A stretch of DNA of 64,000 nucleotides from positions 62,001 to 126,000 of the forward strand of contig NW_022985225.1 of the NCBI RefSeq assembly GCF_010093535.1. The letters run 5' to 3'. The notes under the pieces were generated by a model that was not told the DNA's origin, did not search any database, and saw only the letters and a program-made list of their open reading frames with translations. The DNA comes from Lindgomyces ingoldianus (taxonomy: Eukaryota; Ascomycota; Dothideomycetes; Pleosporales; Lindgomycetaceae). The translations under genes were made by a program, and so were the position numbers. Below, piece by piece: positions 33,635-45,865 of the stretch (position 1 is the stretch's first letter; every line of letters begins with the position of its first letter).

Positions 33635-34403
33635 GAGACTGGAGAGCGTGGTGTGATTCTGGAATACAATGGTGAGCGGCTACTGTCTAAAGACATAATG
33701 ATTACCATCCAAGAGCTTCGACACCAGGCTTCCCAAGTAATAAACTCTAGACGCACGATGAACGATGAGCGATCTCATCCTTTAAAACTTCACCTATTTA
33801 TATCACAGATTTGCGGTTTTGTCGAAGGCTTAGCAATTTGTCTGGCGAGCATTTCAGCCGCACGAACTGCAGCCCCAAGGGACCTAATAAATCCGAGAAA
33901 CAGCAATGGGAACAATTTTGCCCGAAAAGTAAAAGGTTGTACGAAATAGCGTGTGGTAGGAGGCTCGCAATCCCCCGGATCCGACCAGCTACTCGTGCAA
34001 AAGATCGAACTCCGACCTTGTTTTTTTAAGTCCACCAACACTTGAATTTGTGGACATGTATTTTGTCGATGCAATTGTATACCAGAGATTACCTTTTAAC
34101 CTTTCGTCCGGACGGAGAACGGTGTACACAATGCGCCGATGATGGCCGTCATGTACTCGAGCACCAGTTTCCAACTCTAACAAAACCAGCTTCTTCTTCC
34201 TTTTCTTGAGGGACTTTCCTCGCTGAGGCTAAAATGGCTCTAATGCAGAAACGAGAGGGTACGCAAGATGAAGAATATCTTAACATATCTTTTTATTTGC
34301 AAAATACCTACTCTTAGAGACTTAGAGTCCCTATCCGATTTAGGGAATCAGACAGAACTCCCAACACTATATTCGTGCGAATCCCCCGGAATCTTAGGGT
34401 CAT
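33635..34403. other. Intergenic, no gene seen
   Basis: About 770 bp. It may contain the damaged 5' end of the kelch relic. A TTCGATC word near 34005 resembles a T-loop but lacks a stem. Confidence 0.45.
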
Positions 34404-35267
34404 TCAAACTGTCCTCGTGACCTTAACCCCCGTCTTCTCCGCAACATCATACAAGGCCTCCATCACCCTATTGACATCCTTACTCTTGATTGGAATCCTG
34501 TGCGCCCCGTCCCACTCCACCAACGTCGTAGTTCCCTTCTCACAATACTCGTTCAACAACTTTCGATGTAAATGCAATCCCGCATCTGCCATACCATGCA
34601 CATGAATCGTCGGTTTCTTTAAAATCGCCTCATCATCAACTTCTTTTACAAACGCAAACCCCTCAGAAATATTCGCTGCAGAGACAAGAGCTTGACTCTG
34701 CTGGACTTCAGGGTTGAGATTGCTCAGCGGTGCGCGGCCTGCAATAAGGACGCCGAACCGCCAATTCAGCCCAGGAACCCCAATCGGTCCAACTCTAATA
34801 GAATCCTTTCCTTCTTTCTTAGCTTTATGTTCTCGAGATTGCTGTTCAAGCAACAAACTAGCACTCAACTTCGCCCCCTGACTAAACCCCATCAATCCCA
34901 CCCATTCTCCGCTCCCGCCATCCCTGTCATCGTCCTCCATCGCTGTGCGTATCGCATATCCGATCTCCTCAATACAACTGTCTTCGTCAATCTCAGGGTG
35001 TTCTGGTAGCCATCTTAACCACCGCCGAAACGGTGCATAAGAACCATAGACGTGGATGACGTCGGAGTGCGGGTCGCAGAAGAACGGTGCGTCGACCCAC
35101 ACAAGGCGGAAGGAGTATTGAAGGTGGCGAACCAGGGACCGGGATTGCGCCTCGAAGATTAAGGCGTTGACCCCGCCGCCGTGGATGCAGAGAATTCGAG
35201 GAAGAGGCTTGGAGTCTGGGATTGTGGATGGTAGGTTGGAGGTTGGTAGGGTGGATGGGGACGGCAT
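34404..35267 (-). CDS. FSH1-type serine hydrolase
   Basis: A single-exon 287-aa alpha/beta hydrolase of the fungal FSH1 family. The oxyanion segment is ILCIHGGGVNALIF near residue 25, the nucleophile elbow is GFSQG with Ser near 129, the acid is likely Asp in HVHGMADAG, and the catalytic His lies in WDGAHRIP near the end. The HGGG start with no signal peptide indicates a cytosolic enzyme. The family includes yeast Fsh1-3 and the thioesterases that release polyketides such as LovG, but there is no polyketide synthase in this window, so a general esterase is the safer call. An acidic/Gly-rich insert (EDDDRDGGSG) and a basic insert are variable surface loops. Confidence 0.85.
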   Translation of the reverse strand: MPSPSTLPTSNLPSTIPDSKPLPRILCIHGGGVNALIFEAQSRSLVRHLQYSFRLVWVDAPFFCDPHSDVIHVYGSYAPFRRWLRWLPEHPEIDEDSCIEEIGYAIRTAMEDDDRDGGSGEWVGLMGFSQGAKLSASLLLEQQSREHKAKKEGKDSIRVGPIGVPGLNWRFGVLIAGRAPLSNLNPEVQQSQALVSAANISEGFAFVKEVDDEAILKKPTIHVHGMADAGLHLHRKLLNEYCEKGTTTLVEWDGAHRIPIKSKDVNRVMEALYDVAEKTGVKVTRTV

Positions 35268-36103
35268 TTCTGGCCGTGAGGAGGGGTGGAGAGATCAGTT
35301 ATTTGGATTCTGGGAATGGGCAATGCTCTGAGGCTTTGAACAGACGTGGAAGCGGAGGGAAACACAGAGGAAGGGCTGTGAGAGAATGGACGATTCCTAA
35401 GCTAACGTCTGAGAGTAATGAAGAAAGAGGAGAGAAGCTTTAACACAAAGACCCTGATCTGCTACCCTACAGCGAATCCACACTTCAAAGGCGGGCGCCG
35501 TCACCGGCTTATACGACGACTCTCGGACTCCGAACTCAGCGCCGTAAGGCTGGACCATCTCTCCGTTAATACTAGTTCCAATGGACTCCTCAAATCTTCC
35601 ATACTGCTCTAAACTTCCCATAAAGCCCGACACTCTTTAATGAAATGTCTCAACAAGGTATGCTTTAGATTCCAATTTGTGAGATGGAATTCGACTAGGA
35701 AATGGGAGTAGATTCAAGAGTGGGGCCGAGACACATCGGAAAAAGGTAGGCGCTAAGCCTCGGGACAAAAGCTTGCATGGACCACGTTATGTGATTAAAC
35801 CTATAAGGGTAAGCGACACAAATAATGACATTTCTTTCAACAATCCTCTGATATCTTTAACCAGGTAGAGAAGGAGCGGCAATTTTTGTCCTTTCGTTTT
35901 AATTCAGCAAGTTAAATACATATTACACATTCCTTGATATGGTGTAGCTAGCAGGGTCCTCTAATATCCCCTCTAATTCTCCATGTACTGAATAGTCCGA
36001 AAGGGCGGAAAGGGTAGAGATTTTCAGGGATTTAACTACTTGGCAATGACTCCTTGAACATTGAGGAAAGCTCTAGAACCATCAGTGGACACCAAGACGT
36101 TCT
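35268..36103. other. Intergenic, no gene seen
   Basis: About 840 bp upstream of the hydrolase. It should contain its promoter. No RNA gene or repeat was recognised. Confidence 0.5.
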
Positions 36104-36995
36104 TCAGCAGTCTCGGAAGGGTCTTGTGATTCCATGCCACCGTCCATAGATCGAGATCTCGGCAACATTCTTTCGTTCACTCATCATGATCTGCTTGATC
36201 ATATAGTACGTTATGTCATTCAACAACTTGATCTCGTTGAGGTTGGGAAATACATACTCGTCAAGTCCTGCGTTGATCATGGGGTACAGCAAGCGCGGTC
36301 CTCCATGGAAGTCGATCTTCCCGACATTTTTCAGGTAATTAAGCATCCGGGGAAGTCTAAGTCTAGCTTGAAATTGCAGAACAATCCGGTGATAAACGCG
36401 AGCGAGTAGACGAGAGGAGCGCACTCCGAGGATCTTCGAATCGTGCTAATGAACCCAGTCTAGCGGCTCGCCATCTCCTGCTCCACTTCCTTCCTATTCT
36501 TGTAATCCTCATCAGTCTCCAGGTCGTACAAAATGGATATGTGGTGATATAGAGCTAGATAGCAGAGCTCCTTGAATGTCTTTCAGGTCGCAGGGAGCCG
36601 AGCGAGCGCTTCCGGCTTCACCACATCCAAAAGTACATTGAAGATGTCGGAAGGCAGTTAAGAAAAGGTGAGACCACTTCTTCTAGATCTGACTCTGATG
36701 TGGTTGAGATATCAATAGACGGTTCGTGAATAGGCGGCACCACTGTCTCTGGACCGGAAACTGATGGGACCGGTGACATTTGGAAAGCCTGCTGCACCCT
36801 CTGGGCGCGCTCCATGTGCAAAATCATACGACCATGCAACCATTCCAGTGGCTCTTCCGCCAGCATATCTTCGTTGTAGGATATTAGTTCGTCGTACTTT
36901 GAAATCAGCGGGTTGACGAAATAGTAATCGTCAACACACTCATAGTCTGCACAGACAATGTAAGACGGCGCCTTCTTGCAGGTCTTGGGGACCAT
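36104..36995 (-). pseudogene. F-box-like protein pseudogene
   Basis: Minus-strand homology is spread over three frames. An upstream frame starts at 36995 and ends at 36618. In a second frame an F-box-like LPSDIFNVLLDVVKPEALARLPAT (visible as shorter pieces) is followed by a stop, then KTFKELCYLALYHHISI, EVEQEMASR-stop-TG and IRRSSECAPLVYSLA. The last part continues in a third frame (36424-36104). The MASR-stop change is a TGG to TAG transition, as RIP-like mutation would give; other breaks are indels. An intact relative would be an SCF substrate-binding subunit. The AT content here is not extreme. Confidence 0.6.
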
Positions 36996-39536
36996 GTCCG
37001 AGTTGGCAATATGATCGATACTCCCAGGAGGATTCGTGCGACTATCGTTAAAAAGGGGCTAACTGAGGAACTTACAGAGCTGAGTAGATAACACATTATC
37101 TAGGGGTTTCCCCGAATTTTTGGAGCCCCTCTTGACCTTAGCATCCTTCTCTACTTGAGGGGCCCTTCACAACTTGAGCGTTGGTGTTCTCTAGGCCAGT
37201 AACGGAGATGTTGTCGTCAATGCTTTAAAGCAGCTTGCTGGCTTGGAAGCTGATGTTATTGGGGCCATAATGGCGCAGATAGGTGTCAGTCTTTACGAGT
37301 TTCCAGGCCTTAAGGTTGTGGACCATGCCGCTCTGGGAAATACCGTTATGAGCACTCCTCGGTAGTCTACTTACCGACCGCAGCGGAGTGAACTCGAGGA
37401 CTCCGCTGAGACTGGCGCTGAGACTGGCGAGCTGGTTCTACCAGAGCTACCCAAAGAGCCTATTCACCGGGATGACCATCTTGTCAGCAACTTCAGAAGA
37501 TACAGGTCAATACTTACATTTGTCGACCGCAGTAGTAGAAATTCCTGAGCTCTGCTGAAACTGGTGAGCTCGTCTTAGTAAAGCTAATCCGAGGGTAATT
37601 TCCCTGGAGCAGAAATCCTCAAGTGCAACTCCTGAACATAAGTGTGAAGCCTCGCTCACGATGGCAGAACGAAGGTCATCGTACAAACCCGCGCAAATTA
37701 AGACATGAGACATATTCGAATCGCTAAACGCGAAGGTAGACGCACTGAATACATCGTTGGTAATACACATTCAAAACTATATAGCGTCATCGTAGCAAAA
37801 GAGCGTAGGGAACAGACGCGAACAGACGTGTTGAAGTGAAAGTTGTCAAAGCGTCAATGAGGGCAGATGGCCTACCCACCTCACACTTTCTATATAGGCG
37901 ACGGGGAGATATTTTCCTTTCTTACTATCAATCTACAAGGCCCCCAAAAGTGTATGGTTCCTTCACCTTCACCCTGATGTTGGCGCGACACGACCCGCTG
38001 TGCAAGTGTAATGTTGCACTTGTGGTTCATTAAACGCCACTCCCATTGTGGCGGTTCCTTCACCTCCGAAGGCTGGAATAGGGCTATCATTCTTATTAAA
38101 GACAACTAAAATGCTCGTGGAGCTGGTAAATGGCTTCTCTAATGCTTGGCGGAGAAGAGTTCATACACGGCAAGAAATTGCTGATCAAAAATTACCCTAC
38201 TGTTAACATTAATCTTGTTGATAGACATGTTGTTGCCCAGTAATAGTAGTGCAGTATAAGGGTGATTGATTTTGATTGCTCCAAACAGTTTTTTTTTTTT
38301 TGGGGGGGGGGAGGGGTGTAAGGTGTGAACAAAGCTTGACCGCACAGGTATACCAGACAATCCACACAATAAAGTGAGAGAACACCACCACCGAATTTGG
38401 GGTGCAGTAAGTAAAAGAGTTTCAATAGTTTGGTCGGTGACCGGGAATGAAAGATTTCCCAGAAAGGGCGACCTTAGGAAGGTAGGAAGGCAACATTTCG
38501 TGTTCTATGTTGTGCGGTATTTTCTGAGAAAACATGAGCGAGTTTCAACGCTCTCATCGTCAATGAAGCTGCTCTAGACTAAGTAAAAATCTAAGGCAAT
38601 CTTGGGCAATCTCTGGTAGATTTTAAACGGTGGAGGTATAGCTCAAAGCATTATTTCTTGCACTCATCTTCCACCATTTTCCACCACAACTACCATGATA
38701 AAACCTTATCCTAACATCTCTACCGACAAACATGTCTTTAGTTGTAGCTGAAAACCCCAGTTTTACTTCCGCAACATCATAATCATGGCTTCTGGACTGC
38801 TCCTTAGTCTACTTTCCTTCTGCCATCTTCTCCGCATCGCTCCATACTCTCATATCGCTGACCTCGACTACGCGCTCATATTCCTGATTCATTATTAGAT
38901 TATCCAGGCTGGCAGGGGGTTCGTGGCCTAGTGCTTTCCTGAATTCGAAAAGGGACACTAGGATAGGAGAAGAGACTTAGAAGGCTGGCAATTTAGGTGG
39001 CGTTGGTTTAGAATTGGGTAGGGAAGGGTCCTATGAGGCACAAGGAGAAGCCTAAGATCTGGAAAGCGCGAAGGTAAGAGGGAAGGCGAGGACGTGTACA
39101 GCGATTGTACCATATTCAAAAGAACAAATTTTACCTCAAGGGACGAAATCACTCTTAATCCGTCGCCTAATACTCAAAAATTGCTTGCTCAATCAGTCCT
39201 TCCAGAAGTAGAACTCTCGGCTCCTAGCTTACGGCAATCAGCCCTGCCAGCATCGACATTGCGTCTGCTATGATGTCGAAGTTATGCTTTCATTGCTGTA
39301 GGGCGAAGAACGGCTAGGTTGGGGTTTCACTTCCAGCAGTCTTTACTTTACTATACCACTATTACTAATTAGATCGGTGTACGGCGCTAGAGGGATTGGG
39401 AAGGGCCTTAGGTGAAATGTGATGTGATACAAGTGTGTTTGCCTTTCCAATTTTATTTTCCACCCTCATCTCTTAAACTCGCATCGGCTTCTCCCCCTCG
39501 TCAAAGAATCCCCTACAAGTACATCCAAAGCTAAGA
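36996..39536. other. Gene-poor stretch
   Basis: About 2.5 kb with no supported gene. A homopolymer junction of about 14 T followed by about 9 G lies near 38288-38311. A weak 87-codon open frame at 37507-37770 (minus) and the short ATG frame near 38784 were considered and not called. Confidence 0.45.
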
Positions 39537-39879
39537 ATGGTGCCCATTATGCTCGGCAAATCCCTCCTCTCCCTCGTCGCCCTCGTCACGCTCGGGGGTC
39601 CATACAGAGTAGACTGTAGGTATTTCCTATTTTTCCCTCCTCATTTCATAATCTCGTAAGATCTCTTCGAAATCGCTTCCTAATTCCTCCCACATCAGCG
39701 AAACCCGCGTCCTAAACTCCCGCCTCGACAACGGACAAACCATGTCAGCGGGTCTGTTCCTTGGCCTCCTAATCCTATACTACCTCCATTAGCTCCTCAC
39801 ACCCTTCTTCTTCAAACCCTCTAAACTCTCCCAAACCTCCACCTCCCAGAGCAAAAACTCCCTACAAAACCAAAAATAG
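39537..39879 (+). pseudogene. Relic of a small two-exon fungal membrane protein
   Basis: ATG at 39537 opens a hydrophobic N-terminus (MLGKSLLSLVALVTLGG), then a GTATTT donor. Downstream SETRVLNSRLDNGQTMSAG joins to LFLGLLILYYLH and is cut by TAG. The NGQTMS-then-hydrophobic pattern recalls a family of small fungal membrane proteins in which NGQTMS is preceded by a WPPHARFH-like segment; that segment is missing here. I may be wrong on the family name (DUF6640-like). The stop and the deletion argue for a non-functional copy. Confidence 0.4.
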
Positions 39880-40496
39880 AATGTCGATCACGCGCTCCTA
39901 TGTTCACACATATACTCTACCTACCCGGATTGTCGGAATGTCTACATCCCGGCGCATCATGAACTGATCCCAAGTTGGGCAAAGGGTGACCACATTTATA
40001 TTTGTTTAGTGGGAGTTTGGGGGTGGTGTGGTCGGGTTAATGGGTTGAGGGGTGGTGGGTGTTTGCTGGGGAGGAACGCAAAATAATGGACGGGAGATTG
40101 GAAACTCTGCAGACTTATTGAGACTAGTCAACGGGAGGGAATTGGATAATGTATTGGGAAACTGAATGGCTTGCATTAGGGTCGAGAAGCATATTTATTA
40201 TGTGTATCCTTACACACGGACAACACGGCACCCGAGGCAGAAAAGATGATATGAGTCGAAGTGAAAATTCAGAAAGTAGGAAACGAAAAACCTGCACTTG
40301 ATGCTGCATGCTAGCAACACCTAACTCATCCATGCGTATTAGTAATAAATCTCCCCAAACCCCAGACTGATGCAGTCGTGACACATTGGTACAAATACAG
40401 AATATCTTCGAAGATAAAGCAGGGAACCCATACGAGCATATCAAACCCTAAACTCCACATAAAACCACCCATCGTATATAGGTTGTCTCTCACGTA
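39880..40496. other. Intergenic, no gene seen
   Basis: About 620 bp; likely the 3' flank of the F-box/zinc gene plus unassigned sequence. Confidence 0.45.
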
Positions 40497-43400
40497 TCAA
40501 GGCCCCTCGATAGGCACCGCAGTCTCGACCTTGATGTCCGGAGGCTCATATGGCGGCTCATTATCCGGTTCAAACGCGGGTCCGGGTCTACGTGTTGGTG
40601 GCGGCGCCCTCTCCCTCTCCTCGTAATAAACGTATGAATTAGATGGATCGTCCAGTCGTTGTGGCAGAGGGCGGTCATTTGGAATAGGAACGTATTGGAT
40701 GTGGTCGAAATCATGCTCCGGAACGTATCGGGAAGGAGGATGGGAAAGATACGAACCGCGCGCTGAACGAGGGTCACGAGGCACGCGTATATATCCATAT
40801 TCGTGCACGGGTTGGCAGTATTCGTCAACGTAAACTGGAGGTGGACCGCGAGATTCCTCTGGTGGACCTGCGAAACGGTACCGGGTGGGTGAATATGGAT
40901 GAAGGCGTTCCTGGACGGGGACATACTCCGCGGGCGCATGGCGAACAGGAGGGTAATAGTGCTCATCGGGGGGTCCTTGGTCAACGCTCTGATCTCTCGA
41001 GTAGGCAGGATCATAGTCTCGGTCCGCGTTGGGATGGGGTGTCTCCTGTTGGTCGAGACGGCGACGCGTCTCTTCGTATCTCTCATATCTCCGGCTTTGG
41101 GAACGGTGCATACTAGCTCCACGAATATATGGTTCTTCGCGTGCAACACTCATGTATCTGTAATAACGCGAGGGTATGTGTTCATGAGGGATCCTGTCTC
41201 TCCGACCATGAGGACCTATTCTCCTCTGGACTCCAGAATCCGGCGTTGGTACCTGGCGGCCGTTTGGTCTGTTCTCTTCATATCTTGATCCATTAGATAC
41301 AGTAGACGATGCGGTGTGGTGTACCGTTGGTAGGGCGCGACCGGGGTCTAGTTGCTCGTCTGCAGAGGGGACATTTGGGGGTGGTGGGGTGTAACGAGAC
41401 CCATCGTCAGGGTCGATCTCCCTAGAGGGTGGCTTTGGTTCTGTCCGAGGGGGGACTTCTTGCTCAGGGGCTTTGTTCAAGGATGGTTCTTCACGGTCAA
41501 ATTCTTCCAGAAATCGATCTGCTTCGGCCTTGGCTCTTGAAGGGCTGGGTTCTGAGTTAAAATCCCTTACTAGTCGATACTCTGGTCGACGAGGCTCCTC
41601 ATCTCGGTATCTAACCTCCTGAATATATGGCCCATATTCTTGAGCACGCAATCCCTCGCGTGGATGCGCGTAGACTATCTCCGGTTCAGGACCGTAGAAC
41701 TCCTCGTGCTCCCGATACAAGGATCGCCTATCATGATAGTCATCATATGGCGTAACAGCATCACGGATAATCCGGGTACCAAGAGGAAGTTCCATATACT
41801 CTCGCGGGCCAGGATAATGTTCGTCCAGATGATCCCTGGGGACCTGAGTGGCGAAATCGTTAGCTCTAAATACCTTTCCGCTAGAATCTTGTGAGCCACC
41901 TACATAATATCGTGGCTCAGCGTAGTACCGATGCCGACGATCGGCTGGGGGAGGTTCACCATGATAAGATAGCTTCTTGTTGGCCATCCGGAGGGTTTGG
42001 TTCGACTGGGACGGTAGCGCTGGGCGCCGAGGATCGTACTCATCTTCGCTTGGTTTGGGTGGGCGGGGAGAATCAGTATATGGCGAGGCCAAAGACGAAG
42101 GACCGGACTTGTCTACGGAGGTGCCAGGAGTACCACCGGTTCTTGCTGCTTCCTTGGACAGAGAGTGACCTGGGGATGCTACTCCAATATTATCCGATAT
42201 TCCGATCTTAGGCAATGGCATAGGAAATAGCTTTGGAAATACAGTGGCAATTAAGTGGAGCTTCTGGTCATCCATACCAGGAGCATGGATGAGGCCAGAG
42301 ATCAAACGATCACTAGGGAGCTCAATCATATCTTCTTTCCAATCCAGATGGGCCGGCAGTTGTGCACTTCCATAGCCTGGAGTCTGGGGACCATGATGCT
42401 GAGATTTGAAATGCGATAATAGGTTTAGTACGGTATAAGTCCTTCTCTCTTCCGGTCGAGAAGGGTAGGTAGCAGATGACTGGTGAGACAATTCATCTAG
42501 ACAAGCTTTACAAGAAAGGCCTGGAGCATTTTTCAGAGCCTTAGGAATCTCGTGATTGGAAAGTGCATCAATGAAGTGATTCAGATTCGGTTCATGATTG
42601 AACTCAACATGAAACTTGGAAATGACAGCAAGCAACAAAACGTATATCCGAACACTGTTTGGAAGATCCTTGATGCCGGATGTCTGTTTCCAAATGTCCT
42701 GGACTATCTGAATCACGGTACTCACTTGTTTGTCGTATAGGTTGGTACGATGCTCGGCGTCCTCATCGCCACCTCGCATGGAAGGCTCACTGGGGTCTTG
42801 TCCTTGTGGTTGGTTTGCCTGGGCCGGTGCAATAACGGAACCAGTGGCGGCAACGGAAGTCAAGTAACCTGCATTGCTTGCTTGCTGGGCATAAGCGGGT
42901 GGGCCCATGGCTTGGTATGAGGAGTAAGAATCCATAGGCGCTCCATACGAGTGAGAATAGTCGTAGCCCGAGACCACACTAGGAGGAGGAGCAAAGGGCC
43001 CACTGTAATGACTGCCGTACTGGTTATAAGGACCAGGGCTGGCCTGAGGAAGATGGGGAGCCATGTGAGGAGTTGATGTACCAGCACGTGAAAACCCACC
43101 ATAGTAGGAACCGTAGCCATGGCCGGCAGAGCTTGAGGCAGGATGGTGGGCATGCTTCACAGAAATCGGGTCCGGATGAAACGGGGTATCCTCTGGCCAC
43201 TCGGCTTCTCTCCAGGCCACTACTACGTTGCCAACGCTAAAGGCATTAGTGTGCTTTGCTCCAAAATGTTGGATGACTCCTTCAAAGCCGTAAAATCGGG
43301 TATTACCCTCGCACCCACTGCCGTAGCATAGGAAGAGCTCTTTCCTGAACTGTTCTGTGATTGGTTTGAGCTTGTTGTCATATACCCACTTCATGTTTTC

Positions 43401-45248
43401 TAGGACCAATTTCAACCTCTGGGGCTCTGCGGAATCAGGATCTGATAAGGGTTGAGGGGAAGTATCTTGGTCCTTGGGGAGTTCGGCGTAGAACATCCGC
43501 CGAACATACACCAGGAGATCCACTGCAAACTTTGGGCTGTTCTCATAAGTCACTGCTCTCCCGTGATCCCAGTCCTGGTTGATGAACTCATCTGCGAAAA
43601 CGCTGAGCTTTTCTCGTATTGGTCTCTGCGATTCTTCCCACTCCCGATCTAGAACTTCCTTGACTTCCTTGAGGCTGGCGTCTTGTTGACGGCGATCAGC
43701 TGCTCTTGTCGTAAGGGAGGAGAGTCGGGAAACATGATCTGATTCCGCCTGTTGGGCAGCAGGTAGCTGAGCCAGAAGGCGGGGATAGAGCATATTCCAG
43801 GAATAGTCGTTCATTGGCTGCGAGATCTGAATGGCCGCCTTGAATGAGTCCATATGGCGTAATATGTTTGGAGGGATAGGAGGGGCGAGTTGCTGACACC
43901 GTCGTTCAATGTCGACTCTTCGAGCTGCTTTGGCTTCGTTTGCATCGTGCAGGTTTCTTTCAGCACGTGATGAAGCTGTACTTGGGCCAGGGCCTGGGAC
44001 GGGTTGCGGGGTAAAGACAGCCGGTGGTATAGTTGGCGGCCTGGGCTGAATGTATTGGGGAGCAGCAGCTGCAGTTGTTAGGGTGTGCACTGGAGGGGAA
44101 ATGTTGATGAAAGCTCGAGTTGCGATCTCTCTTCTTAGAGAAATATTGAAAGTCTGATACTTACAAGCCGGAACTGGGGCGTATATGATGGGAGATTGAG
44201 CTTGGAGTAAAGGAGACTGCAGTGTTTGGGGCATGTTTACAGCCGGAGATGGCGCCTTTGAGACGGGGCGTTTGGGCTCGTGGTGATCAGACCACCACTG
44301 GTATTTGACCTCCCAGCGCTCCCAATTTTCGGATGCCTTCATTCGCTCTTTGCCTCTTCCATCTAGTCCTTTTGACCATTCTTCTGTTGCCGCTGAACCA
44401 AGGCTCTGTGCTTGCTCCAGTTCGCGCATGATGTCTTCGACGTGTACGTTGAAATAGTATTTTCCAATATCAACGCCTGCGGGAGTAGTCGCAGCTTGGA
44501 GTGTGTAGGCGAGAACGTAATTTTGGTCGGTGGTGAGGAAGGCAAAAGGGAGTGCAGGCCGTAATGCGGATGCCGTGGAAAAAAGAAGGCTCGAGTCCTA
44601 CGAAATCAGCTTTCGCTCCCATACTTGCAATGCCGTGCTTACAGTTCGACAGCGCTGTAATAGGCATGGCCCACAGGCTCTGACACCAAATGGCCAGATT
44701 GTTCGGACCCCAGTTGATCCAGGGCCTTTCTGCCAAATTTTCTCGCCAGTAACAAATTCGTTCTGCCTGGTACAGAACTGACACCTTTTGCCCCAGACGA
44801 GTTGCCACATCTGCAACTCGGAAAAGCCAGGAAGCGGCTTTGGAGGCTTGGTGGGGTGCGCATTGCGGGCAGCTGCCCAGATAGACTCAGATTTTAGGAG
44901 ACGGAGAAAACCAGAGTCTGGTTTTACATTTGGAACATGGCGAATGTCCGTAAGACATGAATGAAACGATCGATTGACTAATAGTAATCGACCAAGGTCT
45001 GCGAGCGAACAAGAAAGAAATATGTGCTGCCATATTTCTGGGAGAAGCCCAGCGCATGGCGTCACTGGGGTTGTGGCTGAGGCAGAAGCTGGCTCTAGCT
45101 TGCGTTTCTTCTCTTGGCTTGATTCGAGCTCTTCGGCCTTGCGCTTCGTGGACAAGGCGTCATTTTGAGCTTCTCTTCCTGGTGTGTCGGGCTTGTCGGA
45201 TCCATAGAAGTCGGTAGAGGAGGTAATGCTAGCTTCGCGCTCCTCCAT
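40497..45248 (-). CDS. Large F-box protein with Cys-rich zinc motif and long disordered tail
   Basis: Three exons, 45248-44643, 44597-44165 and 44068-40497, giving 1536 aa. Exon 1 carries a basic/acidic nuclear-type region (STKRKAEELESSQEKKRKLE) and then an F-box (GLLPEIWQHIFLSCSLADLG, with VNRSFHSCL). A CQFC...ACGPC Cys pair follows, probably binding zinc. The GTAAGC-TAG intron at 44642-44598 joins this to a second open frame that otherwise has no good start: the joined sequence reads QRCRT-DSSLLFSTAS-ALRPALPFAF. The remainder is a predicted helical region (about 44400-43300), then Pro/Ser/Tyr-rich and Arg/Glu-rich disorder rich in PPPSR-like blocks to the stop. It is likely a ubiquitin-ligase adaptor with a variable tail. 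Intron 44164-44069 (96 nt, CTAAC, CAG) is in frame without stops. Confidence 0.8.
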
Positions 45249-45865
45249 TGCTTCCCCGCACGTCTTCAGGCGAAGCTCACAAGCGGAGCTCCACCCAGCG
45301 CATACGACAGGCTGAAGACATGAATTGAGTCGTGAAGAATGAAGGTTGCACGTGTAGGTGGTTCTTAAGAGGGGAGGAGAGGTGGTCGGACTTCGAAGAG
45401 TGGGCACAGAGAGCAAAGGAAACTGGAGAAGATATTATAATGCGCAGAGAGCGCGTGGGGAGAAGTTGAGGACCAAGGCTGGTAGCTTGGAGGACGAGGG
45501 TGGATAATAAGGGAGGGGAGGGATGGATGCTGCGATGTTGAGGCTTACGGAGCAACGACAGCCAAGGGATAAGTGAGGCGAGAGCCCTGCGGAGGTGTCA
45601 TATCCAGGCATCTTGGCAGGCGCCATTCACGTGACCTTTGCCAAGCCATTCACCATGGATGATGTAATCGTGTAGGAAGGCTGTGAAGACCCCAGAGCCC
45701 GAAAGCATACGCAAGTCTCTTTCGAGAAACATTTGCATTCCTGAGCACGCGACAGGCTCTTGCTTTGCTGCGCGCCCTCTATATTTCCTTCTCTCTTCTC
45801 TCTTTGTCCTCTTGTTCGAGTACACCGACACCTCCCCATCCACTATCCGCTCGACTTCTGCCACC
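45249..45865. promoter_or_regulatory. Divergent promoter between the F-box gene and abp1
   Basis: 617 bp separate the two start codons, which face away from each other. It holds pyrimidine- and purine-rich tracts and no repeat. It should contain both transcription start sites. Exact elements were not recognised. Confidence 0.5.

Noticed and set aside
33985..34020. TTCGATC word suggesting a tRNA T-loop
   Set aside because: Flanking bases do not form a stem and no acceptor arm exists.
34404..35267. Biosynthetic-cluster role for the FSH hydrolase
   Set aside because: No polyketide or peptide synthase in the window, so only a generic hydrolase is supported.
37507..37770. 87-codon minus-strand frame
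   Set aside because: No start context, splicing or family evidence; could be part of the F-box relic but does not join.
38784..38894. Short ATG frame with hydrophobic start
   Set aside because: Only 37 codons, no splice or homology support.
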